DNA from: Psychrobium sp051201665
GTDB taxonomy: Bacteria; Pseudomonadota; Gammaproteobacteria; Enterobacterales; Psychrobiaceae
Length of the DNA stretch: 64,000 bases
Direction: 5' to 3'
Assembly (NCBI RefSeq): GCF_051201665.1
Contig: NZ_CP179210.1
Location: 1,240,001 to 1,304,000, forward strand
Positions 1 through 8,020 of the stretch are shown in pieces. The notes beneath the pieces were generated by a model. That model worked only from the letters and a program-made list of their open reading frames with translations. It was not told where the DNA came from and searched no databases. Position 1 is the first letter of the stretch; each line of letters begins with the position of its first letter. The position numbers were made by a program, and so were the translations under genes.

Positions 1-1866
1 GGCCGTAATGGCTCTGATTATTCAGCAGCGTGTTTAGCGGCGTGTTTACGTGCTGATTGCTGTGAAATCTGGACTGACGTAGACGGTGTTTATAACGCCG
101 ATCCACGTTTGGTTGCAGATGCGCAACTTATTGAGCAATTAAGTTATCAAGAAGCAATGGAGCTTTCTTATTTTGGTGCCAAGGTTCTGCATCCAAAAAC
201 TATCGTTCCTATTGCGCAATATCATATCCCTTGTTTAATTAAAAACAGCTTTAACCCTGATGCGCCGGGCTCGCTCGTCTCTAGCGACCGTCAAGATGAT
301 GAAAACCAAGTGAAGGCGATTTCAAACCTTGATGATATTTCAATGATCAGCGTATCAGGCCCTGGTATGAAGGGCATGGTTGGTATGGCATCACGCATAT
401 TTGAATCGATTTCATTGGCGGGTGTTTCTATTAGCCTTATCACGCAATCATCCAGTGAATATAGTATTAGTTTCTGTGTACCTTCGTGTGATCACCTTGT
501 GGCAAAAGCGGCATTGGAAGCGGAATTTGAATTAGAGCTTAAAAATGATTTATTGGAGCCACTAGAAATTCGTCATCAATTGGCGATTATTTCCGTAATT
601 GGCGATCGCATGAAGACAGTGCAAGGCGTAGCCGCTAAATTCTTCCAAGCACTTACTCAAGCACGCGTTAATGTTGTTGCGATTGCGCAGGGTAGCTCTG
701 AGCGCTCTATCTCAACAGTCGTCGATCAACATCGCTGCTCTCGAGCAATCAAAGCGTGTCATCAGCGATTCTTTAATTCGATGCAATATATCGATCTGTT
801 TTTAGTCGGTGCGGGTAACGTTGGTGCTGAACTATTGAGTCAAGTGAGCCAGCAACAAGCGTATTTAGCGAAACAAAACATTGCTATTAGAGTTTGCGGT
901 ATCGCCAATTCAAAGCAAATGGTGCTGACAACGCAAGGTATTGAGCTCGCTAGTTGGCGTGAAGCGCTTGCTGTTACCAATGAAGGTTATGATGTTGCGC
1001 GATTAATTTCGTTTGCAAAAGATAATCACTTGCTTAACCCGTTGGTGGTTGATTGTACATCGAGTCAGTTTATTGCCGATCAGTATGTGTCATTATTAGA
1101 AGCTGGTTTCCATGTAGTAACACCAAACAAGAAAGCTAATACGGCCTCACAAGATTATTACGAAAAACTTCGTAAAGCCGCATTATTTAAACGTCGCCGA
1201 TTCTTATATGAAACAACCGTAGGTGCTGGCCTACCTGTTATTGATAACTTGCAAAATTTATTAAGTGCAGGTGATGAACTAGTGGAATTTAGCGGTGTGT
1301 TATCTGGCTCTCTTTCGTTTATTTTTGGTCAACTTGATGACGGTATGACATTGTCACAAGCGACGAAAATAGCGAAAGACAAGTGCTTTACTGAACCTGA
1401 TCCTCGTGATGATTTAAGTGGGATGGATGTGGCGCGTAAAGTGCTCATTTTAGCCCGTGAAACAGGCATGGAATTAGAACTTGAAGATATTCAAGTTGAT
1501 TCGGTATTGCCAGCAGGCTTTGATGCATCCGGCTCTATTGATGAGTTTATGGCGAACTTACCACAAGCTGATGCGGCGATTGCTCAGCGCGTTAATGACG
1601 CAAGCGAGCAAGGTAAAGTATTGCGTTATGTTGGGGTTATCGAAGGCGAAGGTGACGAGCGTGTATGTAAGGTACAAATCAAAGCCTTTGGTGCGAGTGA
1701 GCCATTATTTGGCGTCAAAGGCGGCGAAAACGCACTGGCCTTTACATCACGCTACTATCAACCAATTCCGTTAGTCTTACGTGGTTACGGTGCGGGTAAT
1801 GAAGTAACCGCAGCGGGTATTTTTGCTGATATGCTACGTACATTAGCATGGCAACGTGAGGTTTAA
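1..1866 (+). CDS. thrA: Bifunctional aspartokinase / homoserine dehydrogenase I (3' part)
   Basis: This cytoplasmic enzyme catalyses the first and third steps from aspartate to threonine: phosphorylation of aspartate and NADPH-dependent reduction of aspartate semialdehyde. The reading frame is open from base 1 and begins inside the aspartokinase domain at the nucleotide-binding motif GRNGSDYSA, so about 200 N-terminal residues lie outside the window. Two ACT-type regulatory segments follow, for example around SVSGPGMKGMVGMASRIFE. The homoserine dehydrogenase half starts near base 781, with the Rossmann motif VGAGNVG at 805-825. The gene stops 3 bases before thrB, which indicates one operon. 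The product is likely inhibited by threonine through the ACT domains, as in the E. coli enzyme (family knowledge). Nothing odd is seen in the visible part. Confidence 0.97.
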   Translation, partial: GRNGSDYSAACLAACLRADCCEIWTDVDGVYNADPRLVADAQLIEQLSYQEAMELSYFGAKVLHPKTIVPIAQYHIPCLIKNSFNPDAPGSLVSSDRQDDENQVKAISNLDDISMISVSGPGMKGMVGMASRIFESISLAGVSISLITQSSSEYSISFCVPSCDHLVAKAALEAEFELELKNDLLEPLEIRHQLAIISVIGDRMKTVQGVAAKFFQALTQARVNVVAIAQGSSERSISTVVDQHRCSRAIKACHQRFFNSMQYIDLFLVGAGNVGAELLSQVSQQQAYLAKQNIAIRVCGIANSKQMVLTTQGIELASWREALAVTNEGYDVARLISFAKDNHLLNPLVVDCTSSQFIADQYVSLLEAGFHVVTPNKKANTASQDYYEKLRKAALFKRRRFLYETTVGAGLPVIDNLQNLLSAGDELVEFSGVLSGSLSFIFGQLDDGMTLSQATKIAKDKCFTEPDPRDDLSGMDVARKVLILARETGMELELEDIQVDSVLPAGFDASGSIDEFMANLPQADAAIAQRVNDASEQGKVLRYVGVIEGEGDERVCKVQIKAFGASEPLFGVKGGENALAFTSRYYQPIPLVLRGYGAGNEVTAAGIFADMLRTLAWQREV

Positions 1867-1869
1867 TTA

Positions 1870-2841
1870 ATGAGTATTCGGGTATTTGCACCAGCATCGA
1901 TGGGCAATGTCAGTGTTGGCTTTGATGTGCTTGGCGGCGCATTATCGCCAGTTGATGGTCAGTTATTAGGTGATTTTGTCACTATTAGCGAGAATGATGC
2001 CAATGAACTAGCGATTGATGTGCAAACCATCGGCCGCTTTGCTCACAAGTTGCCAAGCGATCCTAAACAAAATATTTTATATGACTGCGCGGTGGCTTAT
2101 CACAAAACGCTAGCTAAGAGAGGCTTATCACACCAATCGATTTCGATGGTGTTAGAAAAAGAATTACCTGTAGGCAGTGGTTTAGGATCGAGCGCCGCAT
2201 CGGTTGTTGCCGCGCTTTATGCCTTGAACGAGTTTTATGATAACGCGTTATCTAACCATGATTTATTGCTGTTAATGGGACAACTTGAAGGACAAATTAG
2301 TGGCAGTGTTCATTATGACAATGTCGCGCCGAGTTACCTTGGCGGTTTGCAATTGATGGTAGAGCAGGGCAATCAACTTTGTTCGAGCTTACCTACGTTC
2401 GATGATTGGTATTGGGTGGTGGCATATTCAGGCGTCAAGGTATCAACCGCTGAGGCACGTGAAATCATGCCTAAGGCTGTTGATTTAAAAACAGCACTTA
2501 AATTTGGCCAAAACATCGCTGCCTTTGTTGATGCTAGCCATCGCGGCGATAGTGAATTGGCCGCGCAATTATTAGTGGATGTGATTGCAGAGCCTGTACG
2601 CGGGCCAATCATTCCAAAATTCACTGAAAATAAACAAGCAATGCTTGATATGGGCGCTATCGCCAGTGGCATAAGTGGCAGCGGACCAACATTGTTTGCA
2701 GTAACAGATAATTTAACAAAGGCTGAGCAATTAGCACTTTATTTACAAGACAACTATATTCAAAACGACGATGGCTTTTGCCACGTCTGTAAACTAGATA
2801 GTCAAGGTGCCCGTAGGGAGGCAAATCGTGGAACTGTATAA
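1870..2841 (+). CDS. thrB: Homoserine kinase
   Basis: This enzyme phosphorylates homoserine with ATP to O-phosphohomoserine, the substrate of ThrC. It is a GHMP-family kinase of 323 residues, close to the usual 310-320. The ATP-binding motif PVGSGLGSSAAS lies near residues 100-111, and a C-terminal GHMP segment contains ISGSGPTLFA. The ATG at 1870 follows the thrA stop by 3 bases. The end overlaps the start of thrC by 14 bases, so translation of the two is probably coupled. Neighbours and order match the thrABC operon. Confidence 0.96.
   Translation: MSIRVFAPASMGNVSVGFDVLGGALSPVDGQLLGDFVTISENDANELAIDVQTIGRFAHKLPSDPKQNILYDCAVAYHKTLAKRGLSHQSISMVLEKELPVGSGLGSSAASVVAALYALNEFYDNALSNHDLLLLMGQLEGQISGSVHYDNVAPSYLGGLQLMVEQGNQLCSSLPTFDDWYWVVAYSGVKVSTAEAREIMPKAVDLKTALKFGQNIAAFVDASHRGDSELAAQLLVDVIAEPVRGPIIPKFTENKQAMLDMGAIASGISGSGPTLFAVTDNLTKAEQLALYLQDNYIQNDDGFCHVCKLDSQGARREANRGTV
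2816..2830 (+). promoter_or_regulatory. Ribosome binding site that fixes the thrC start at a GTG
   Basis: A strong GGGAGG at 2816-2821 sits 6 bases before GTG at 2828. This start gives a protein beginning VELYNLKKNEQ, which matches the usual ThrC N-terminus, and is preferred over an earlier in-frame codon at 2807 that has no such site. The site lies inside the end of thrB. Confidence 0.8.
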
Positions 2842-4106
2842 TTTAAAGAAAAATGAGCAACGAGTATCTTTTGCTCAAGCGGTGAAATTAGGATTAGGTG
2901 ATAACCAAGGGTTGTTCTTTCCATCGTACATTCCGCAATTAGGTAACGTTGATGAACTATTAGAGCAAGACTTTGTCACGCGTAGTGTTAATATTTTAAC
3001 GGCATTTCTGGGAGATGAACTCGGTAATGATGCGGTTGAGAGTATGGTGCGTAGCGCGTTTAACTTTCCGTTAGCGGTACAACCGGTTCGCGATGGTGTC
3101 TATGCACTTGAATTGACTCATGGGCCAACATTGGCGTTTAAAGATTTTGGCGCACGCTTTTTAGCACAGTGTTTAAATCATTTAGGTAAAGGCGAAAAAG
3201 CGACGATTTTAACGGCAACTTCTGGTGATACTGGTGCGGCAGTGGCTCATGCGTTTTATGGCTTAGATAATATTAATGTCGCGGTGCTGTATCCAAAAGG
3301 GAAAATCAGCGTTTTACAAGAAAAGCTGTTTTGTACGCTAGGCGATAACATCCATACCTTTGCGGTTGAAGGTCGTTTTGATGATTGTCAGCAATTGGTT
3401 AAAGATGCGTTTGACGATCTTGAACTTAAAGAAGCGATTAGTCTTAACTCTGCAAACTCGATTAACATTGCGCGTTTATTAGCGCAGATTTGTTATTACT
3501 TTGAAGTAGTTGCAAAGATCCCTAAAGCCGAGCGCAAAGAAATTGTGATCAGCGTGCCATCAGGAAACTTTGGCGATTTAACGGCGGGTATGTTGGCTAA
3601 AGCAATGGGGCTGCCAATTAAGCGCTTTATCGCTGCGACGAACCTTAATGACACGGTGCCACGTTATTTAGCTTCAGGAGAATGGTCGCCTACACCGACA
3701 GTCGCGACACGCTCAAATGCGATGGATGTTTCAGCGCCAAACAATTGGCCACGCATCGAAGAGCTGACTTAAAGTGAAGCATTGGGACAAATCGTTAATC
3801 ACGGGTGTTAAGGTTGATGAGGCGCAAACTGTTAGCGGCTTAAAAGACCTATACGCCATTGATTATTTATGTGAGCCTCATGGTGCTATCGCATCGTTCG
3901 CACTTAATAACTCGCTGCAAGCAGGCGAAACAGGCGTGTTCTTGTGTACCGCGCATCCTTCGAAGTTCCAAGAGTCTGTTGAAGAGATTTTAGATATTCA
4001 TATAACGCTGCCAAAAGCATTGGCAGATGTCGCTGATAAAGATATTTTGTCGAAAGATATTGATGCGAACTTTGCTCAATTACGTGGTCATTTAATGGCT
4101 ATTTAA
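2828..4106 (+). pseudogene. thrC: Threonine synthase with one frameshift
   Basis: ThrC converts O-phosphohomoserine to threonine with pyridoxal phosphate. The N-terminal 314 residues are intact and carry the PLP lysine in LTHGPTLAFKDFGARFL. The frame hits TAA at 3770-3772 after PNNWPRIEELT. The rest continues in another frame from 3774 to 4106, with the typical ThrC tail (LCEPHGAIA, FLCTAHPSKFQESVEEIL). Removing a single T near 3769-3770 would restore ELTKVKHWDK and a protein of about 425 residues, the normal family length. The gene is therefore either recently broken or, more likely, affected by a one-base sequence error, because the rest of the operon is intact and the tail is still well conserved. 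Confidence 0.9.
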
Positions 4107-4124
4107 TCATCAGTTTAGTGATTG

Positions 4125-4159
4125 AAGCGCACAATTCTTTCAGGGTTGTGCGCTTTTTT
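4125..4159 (+). terminator. Rho-independent terminator of the thr operon
   Basis: The arms GCGCACAA and TTGTGCGC enclose an 11-base loop and are followed by six T. It lies 20 bases after the thrC stop. Confidence 0.9.
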
Positions 4160-4180
4160 ATTATCCATTATTTAGTTTAG

Positions 4181-4300
4181 CTAATACCATTAATTTGATT
4201 AAGTTTGTGATCTTGTTTTGCGAAGGAACAACAAATGAAGGCAAGGCGCTTGATTGAGCAATAGCTGGCTATTGGGATTGAAAGCAACGCAACATTCATT
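4181..4300 (+). repeat. Dispersed non-coding repeat, copy 1
   Basis: This A+T-rich stretch begins CTAATACCATTAATTTGATT and runs to the end of the broken gene on the other strand. Its first 40 bases recur at 63962-64000 (same strand) with TAATACCAT and GTGATCTTGTT conserved. No gene is seen in it. The right boundary is uncertain because the second copy is cut by the window end. Confidence 0.5.
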
Positions 4301-5106
4301 TTATTTTAACCAGCAAAAGTGGGCAATAACTTTGTCAACTTGGTATAACTGTCCTTCGTTGAGCTTTGAGACAGCACTTGATGAAAGGCGTTTGAGCTGT
4401 GCTAGGTCGAGGTTATTTAGCTGCGCTGTCGAGAGTTTATTAAGTTGCGCAGCACTTAACTTTTTCAACGTGGCGGCGGGGAGCTTACGCAGTTCAGCGG
4501 CTGACAATGAATTGAGTTGGGCCGTTGAAAGTGCCTTTTTCGATGATTTTTCGCTGTCATTTCTATGACTACTTGCAAGGAGCTGTTCTTTATTTTCACT
4601 AGATTGCGTTTGACCAGTTTGTTGAGCACTAGCAATCATGTCTTGTTGGGAATAAACCGTTAACTGTTGTTCAAGCTCAAGGTTTGACTCTCATTGTTCA
4701 ACACGTTTTGATAATGAAACGATTGAGTCTTGCTGATTTTTTGGGAGTTTATTAAACGTTGATTCCATGATCGAATCGACTCGGTTTAATAATTTGTCTG
4801 CTTTTTGTTCTATGCCTTCCTCAGTTGGGCTTTTGTCAAATAATGAATCGAGTTGATTAAATAACTCACCAACTTCTTTTTTTGTTCTTTAGACATGCCG
4901 CTGATAAGTATTGAATCGATTGTATTTGCGGTAACGTCAATTTCTTGATTTATTTTCCCTAATTGTGACAGAGAGATGGACGGGCTATTTCCGCCTAGCG
5001 GCTGCTTTTGGTTATTCGCTGTTTTATCGTCACTAAAAGATTGAATAGGTGCTGTTGGCGTGTTCAATAAACCGTAATTAGTGGTTTGAGTGGTAGCAAT
5101 TGTCAT
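4301..5106 (-). pseudogene. Octapeptide-repeat protein, broken by a frameshift and a stop
   Basis: I do not recognise the family. Read from 5106, the first part (MTIATTQTTNYGLLNTP...) is open for 98 codons. At a run of seven A (forward T run about 4877-4883) one added base would move to a frame that continues EVGELFNQLDSLFDK and reaches 4301, interrupted only by TGA at forward 4691-4693. The C-terminal part has about seven repeats of eight residues of the type LSxAQLxx (LSTAQLNS, LSAAELRK, LSAAQLNK, LSTAQLNN), which would form a regular leucine-rich helical rod. There is no signal peptide or membrane segment. Two lesions favour a decayed gene, although slippage in the A run could also be phase variation or sequence error. 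Confidence 0.6.
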
Positions 5107-5203
5107 TTATATACTCCTAGCGAATAAAGAATAATGTGAATACTAATTGCTCTAGATCGTTTTAGACGTCAGGCTTTGTAAGCAATATTATTTTCACAAA
5201 AGC

Positions 5204-5232
5204 TTTACATACGAATAATTATCATTTATAAA
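5204..5232 (+). promoter_or_regulatory. Probable sigma-70 promoter of the nickel-SOD operon
   Basis: A TTTACA (5204-5209) and a TATAAA (5227-5232) are separated by 17 bases and lie 32 bases before the first gene. The spacer and -10 are covered by the inverted repeat at 5211-5246. Confidence 0.6.
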
Positions 5233-5246
5233 CGATAATTATTCGT
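5211..5246 (+). promoter_or_regulatory. Perfect 13-bp inverted repeat, probable repressor operator
   Basis: ACGAATAATTATC (5211-5223) is matched exactly by its reverse complement GATAATTATTCGT (5234-5246) across a 10-base spacer. There is no T tract, so it is not a terminator. Its overlap with the promoter elements is the usual position of a repressor site. The ATAATTAT-rich arms resemble operators of the Fur superfamily, but which regulator binds is inference. Confidence 0.65.
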
Positions 5247-5263
5247 ATTTGAGGTGGTGTATT

Positions 5264-5692
5264 ATGGATCAATGGAAAATGATGATGGCAGTGGGTAATG
5301 AGTGTTTTCATCAACAGTCATGGTTTGATGCTGAACAGTCTTATTATCAAGCAGTCGATATTATTGAAGATTTATGGAATAACGACATGGAGAACATTGA
5401 ATTGTTGCAGGCATGGATTGCTGGGCAACATAACTTGTCATCGCTGTTTGAACAGCAAGGGCTTGAATGTGAAGCCTTACGTTATTTAACTATCCCACAT
5501 CAGCGCGTGCTTAGCCTGATTAATCAAGGCGCGTGCTCAACATCATTCCATCATGCTTTGATGTTAACGGCAAAAATTACGTTGCATCCGCTCTTAGAGT
5601 TTAGTCAACGACATCCTATTTGCGACGGTTGTATTACGGGACTAAAACTCAGTAAAGAGTGGTTATCAACACCAGCTCACCAATTTCACTAA
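5264..5692 (+). CDS. TPR-like protein, first gene of the nickel-SOD operon
   Basis: This 142-residue cytoplasmic protein has no signal peptide. The ATG at 5264 is chosen because GAGGTGG stands just upstream; a TTG five codons earlier lacks a site. The sequence looks like helical repeats (NECFHQQSWFDAEQSYYQAVDII, then a second helical pair with AGQHNLSSLFEQQG), reminiscent of tetratricopeptide units. It ends with a CDGC pair at about residues 121-124 and several histidines, which could bind a metal (inference). It is followed after 16 bases by the His-rich membrane protein and then sodN and sodX, so it belongs to the same transcript. A role in regulating or assisting Ni-SOD maturation is a guess from position only. 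Confidence 0.7.
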   Translation: MDQWKMMMAVGNECFHQQSWFDAEQSYYQAVDIIEDLWNNDMENIELLQAWIAGQHNLSSLFEQQGLECEALRYLTIPHQRVLSLINQGACSTSFHHALMLTAKITLHPLLEFSQRHPICDGCITGLKLSKEWLSTPAHQFH

Positions 5693-5708
5693 GTTAAAAG
5701 AGGAAATC

Positions 5709-5918
5709 ATGTTAAATAAATCGCTAATCGCTCTCTCACCATTAGCACTATCTGTTCTATCGTTTTATGCCATGGCACATGAAGGTCATGATCATAGCCA
5801 CCCAAGCGCAGGGTTAATCCACTTATTGTGGGCTGCTCCCGCGCTTGTTATTGGTGCCTTTGCAAGTTATAAACTGCGTAAAGTTTATTTAAAAAATCGC
5901 AGCAAAGATAATGGATAG
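5709..5918 (+). CDS. Small His-rich membrane protein of the nickel-SOD operon
   Basis: This 69-residue protein starts with a signal peptide ending AMA near residue 23. The predicted mature N-terminus is HEGHDHSHPSAGLIH, six histidines in fifteen residues, followed by one membrane span (LLWAAPALVIGAFASYKL) and a basic tail KLRKVYLKNRSKDNG. This places a metal-binding cluster outside the inner membrane. AGAGGAAATC precedes the ATG. Given its place directly before sodN, nickel capture or delivery is the simplest idea, but copper or zinc binding cannot be excluded from sequence. I know no named family for it with certainty. Confidence 0.75.
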   Translation: MLNKSLIALSPLALSVLSFYAMAHEGHDHSHPSAGLIHLLWAAPALVIGAFASYKLRKVYLKNRSKDNG

Positions 5919-5926
5919 AGGCAAAT

Positions 5927-6424
5927 ATGTTATTTAAAGTATTAAATAAATTAGATAAAAAATGCCATTTTTCACGTGCCTCAGCGCATTGTGATATTCC
6001 CTGTAAAATTTATGATCCTATCAGTGCCCAGTTGGCTGTTTTGACGATGATTCGTTTAGTTGATCTACTCAACGAACTCGCTGACAAAACAGAATTATCG
6101 CTCAATGACAAAGCGCAGTTCAATCGATTGATTAGTGAAAAAGAAATGCACGGACATAAGGTTAAAGAAGAAATTCGAATCATTTGGGGAGATTACTTTA
6201 AGCAGCCTCAATTGGATTTATTCCCAGAGGTACATGATTTAGTTCATAGTATTATGCTTAAAACATCAGCGGCAAAACAGCACGTTGATAAAGCAGTGAC
6301 ATTGGCGCTATTAGATGATGTAAATCGGTTTGCTGAAGTGTTTTGGACAACGAAGGGCATTGAAGTTTTCAGTGCTGTCTCTCCATATCCACCGTCGCAA
6401 ACTTTGATTTATCCTAAGCTGTAA
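5927..6424 (+). CDS. sodN: Nickel superoxide dismutase precursor
   Basis: NiSOD dismutates superoxide to oxygen and hydrogen peroxide with a nickel ion held in an N-terminal hook. The 165-residue precursor has a 20-residue propeptide ending SRASA, then HCDIPCKIYDP. Cleavage before His21 would expose the ligands His1, Cys2 and Cys6 of the mature enzyme, as in known NiSODs. The remainder is a helical bundle of about 145 residues with the conserved KEEIRIIWGDYF segment. The position after Cys6 is Lys instead of the common Gly. AGAGGCAAAT precedes the ATG. The processing peptidase SodX is encoded 6 bases downstream, which supports the call. Expression is likely controlled from the operator at 5211-5246. 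Confidence 0.93.
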   Translation: MLFKVLNKLDKKCHFSRASAHCDIPCKIYDPISAQLAVLTMIRLVDLLNELADKTELSLNDKAQFNRLISEKEMHGHKVKEEIRIIWGDYFKQPQLDLFPEVHDLVHSIMLKTSAAKQHVDKAVTLALLDDVNRFAEVFWTTKGIEVFSAVSPYPPSQTLIYPKL

Positions 6425-6430
6425 ATTTAG

Positions 6431-6745
6431 ATGTTCGGGTACCAGATTATAAAAGCAGCAGGGCGCAGTATGATGCCAGGTATTCAGCATGATGCGTTTT
6501 TGGTGGTTCGGCCGGCACGGCTTTATCGCATTAATGATATTGTGCAAGTTGCTCATCCCTATTATGGCGCTATCGTAAAGCGAATAGTTTGGGGGGACAA
6601 TACCGCTGGCTTTTATTTAGCGGGGGATAGTCAGGCTAGTTTGTCCGTCGAGCAAATCGGCCGTATTTCATTTAATCAAATTTTGGGGAAAGTCCGTTGG
6701 GTTATTAATCCTAAGCAGCTGAATGAGAAAATAGCCTCGTTTTGA
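6431..6745 (+). CDS. sodX: NiSOD maturation protease, S26 family
   Basis: This 104-residue peptidase is the partner that trims the NiSOD propeptide so that the metal hook can form. It shows the S26 (signal-peptidase-like) active site: Ser13 in GRSMMPG and Lys50 in GAIVKRIVWG, plus the box GDSQASLSVEQIGRI. It lacks a clear membrane anchor, which fits a cytoplasmic protease acting on a cytoplasmic precursor. It starts 6 bases after sodN without a strong ribosome site, suggesting translational coupling. It is the last gene of the operon; no convincing terminator follows. Confidence 0.88.
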   Translation: MFGYQIIKAAGRSMMPGIQHDAFLVVRPARLYRINDIVQVAHPYYGAIVKRIVWGDNTAGFYLAGDSQASLSVEQIGRISFNQILGKVRWVINPKQLNEKIASF

Positions 6746-6777
6746 GGCTGAACTCGATTACTGATTCGCTGGTGGAC

Positions 6778-6832
6778 ATACCCAAACCTCTTTGAAATGC
6801 TCGATTTCAGCATTTTAAAATAGTTTGGGTAT
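6778..6832. repeat. Nested palindrome, MITE- or REP-like
   Basis: ATACCCAAAC (6778-6787) pairs exactly with GTTTGGGTAT (6823-6832). Inside, AAATGCT (6795-6801) pairs with AGCATTT (6809-6815). There is no T tract. It supplies the last codons of the fragment at 6807-7097, so it probably inserted there. Confidence 0.5.
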
Positions 6833-7097
6833 ATAACATCTGTTTCCATGGCACTAAATATTGCTCTTGCTTATCTTTATCTTGGGAATACTCACAGCTG
6901 CCAATATGGCGGATATCGCCTGGATTATTACCAGGCATTGGTTGTGATAACGGATGAGTAAAGCATCTGTCGTGAATTAAGCTATGGTCTTTAATTACTG
7001 GCCATAACACCTGACCTAAAAACCATTGATCAATATGCGGTGTCATCAGCTTTCCACTTTGGAATGATTCAATGAGTGGCGCCATATTTGGTAACAC
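6807..7097 (-). pseudogene. Gene fragment of unknown function, truncated at both ends
   Basis: The frame is open for about 96 codons from the edge of the IS element. It reads as real protein (SFQSGKLMTPHIDQWFLGQ, IKDHSLIHDRCFTHPLSQP, GNNPGDIRHIGSCEYS). The 5' end is lost at the IS boundary (about 7098) and the 3' end runs into the palindrome at 6778-6832, whose bases encode the last residues. The DQWFL and IHDRCF motifs recall C-terminal parts of some glycosyltransferase-like proteins, but I cannot assign it safely. Confidence 0.45.
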
Positions 7098-7153
7098 AGA
7101 AGTGGACCCCTTTGGTTGGACACATAACCTTAGTTTTAAGTGATTAATCCAAG

Positions 7154-8020
7154 TTATGCGGCGAACCTTTGTCTAGCAAAATAAACCTGATCTGGTGTTA
7201 AATCGTTTAGACTTTGATGGTATCGCTGTTCATTATAAAACACTATATAGTTGCTAATTTCAAGTTCTGCTTCTTTGGGGGTCTCGTAGGCTTTTAAATA
7301 AACCTCTTCATATTTCAAGCTTCTCCAGAAGCGCTCGATCATCACATTGTCTACCCAGCAGCCTTTTCCATCCATGCTAATCTTGATATCGTTAGCTTTT
7401 AACTTAGCGGTAAATTCATTGCTAGTGAATTGGCTACCTTGATCCGAATTGAAGATTTCAGGTTTTCCATGGCGCTGTAATGCCTCATCTAGTGCATCCA
7501 AACAGAACTGTGTATCCATCGTATTCGAGAGCTTAGAAGACAATATTTTACGGCTATACCAGTCGATTATTGCCACAAGATAAAGAAAGCCTTTCTTCAT
7601 CGGAATATAAGTAATATCGATTGCCCACACTTGATTTGCATAGACAATATCAAGGTCACGCAATAAGTAAGGATAAATCTTATGCGATTTATCGGCGATC
7701 GTTGTCCGTTGTTTTGGATACACGGCACCAATACCCATTGCTTTCATAAGTCGAATAACACGTTTGCGATTAACGTCTTTTCCAAGTTTAACCAGTTCCG
7801 TACGAATGCGCCGGCTCCCCATGTATGGCCGCTCAAGATGGATCTCGTCAATCATCTTTCGCAGCGCGAGCTCATCATCAGAAATACCAATTGGGCAGTA
7901 ATATGCTGTAGAGCGTGCGATATTAAGTAGCTGGCATTGACGTGTTATAGCGACTTTGTTGGTTTTATCCAGCGAATCCTTTCGCTGGGCTCGATCTAAT
8001 GATCGAGCACCTTGGCCAAA
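7154..8020 (-). CDS. IS3-family transposase OrfB (DDE integrase), made by -1 frameshift
   Basis: OrfB is the catalytic half of the IS3 transposase. The rve-type core shows VWAIDITYIP (first Asp), EIFNSDQGSQFTS (second Asp) and GCWVDNVMIERFWRSLKYEEVY (Glu), followed by FYNEQRYHQSLNDLTPDQVY. A separate ATG exists at 7855, but the frame is open back to 8020 with typical OrfB sequence (RAQRKDSLDKTNKVAITRQC), so it is normally reached from orfA by a -1 slip at TTTTTT (forward A run 8018-8023). The frame looks intact, so the element may be active. Confidence 0.9.
   Translation of the reverse strand, partial: FGQGARSLDRAQRKDSLDKTNKVAITRQCQLLNIARSTAYYCPIGISDDELALRKMIDEIHLERPYMGSRRIRTELVKLGKDVNRKRVIRLMKAMGIGAVYPKQRTTIADKSHKIYPYLLRDLDIVYANQVWAIDITYIPMKKGFLYLVAIIDWYSRKILSSKLSNTMDTQFCLDALDEALQRHGKPEIFNSDQGSQFTSNEFTAKLKANDIKISMDGKGCWVDNVMIERFWRSLKYEEVYLKAYETPKEAELEISNYIVFYNEQRYHQSLNDLTPDQVYFARQRFAA

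Noticed and set aside
5211..5246. The NiSOD palindrome as a terminator.
   Set aside because: There is no T tract on either strand, no gene ends just before it, and it overlaps promoter elements.
6731..6749. AGCCTC...GAGGCT hairpin at the end of sodX as a terminator.
   Set aside because: No T tract follows; it may only protect the 3' end.
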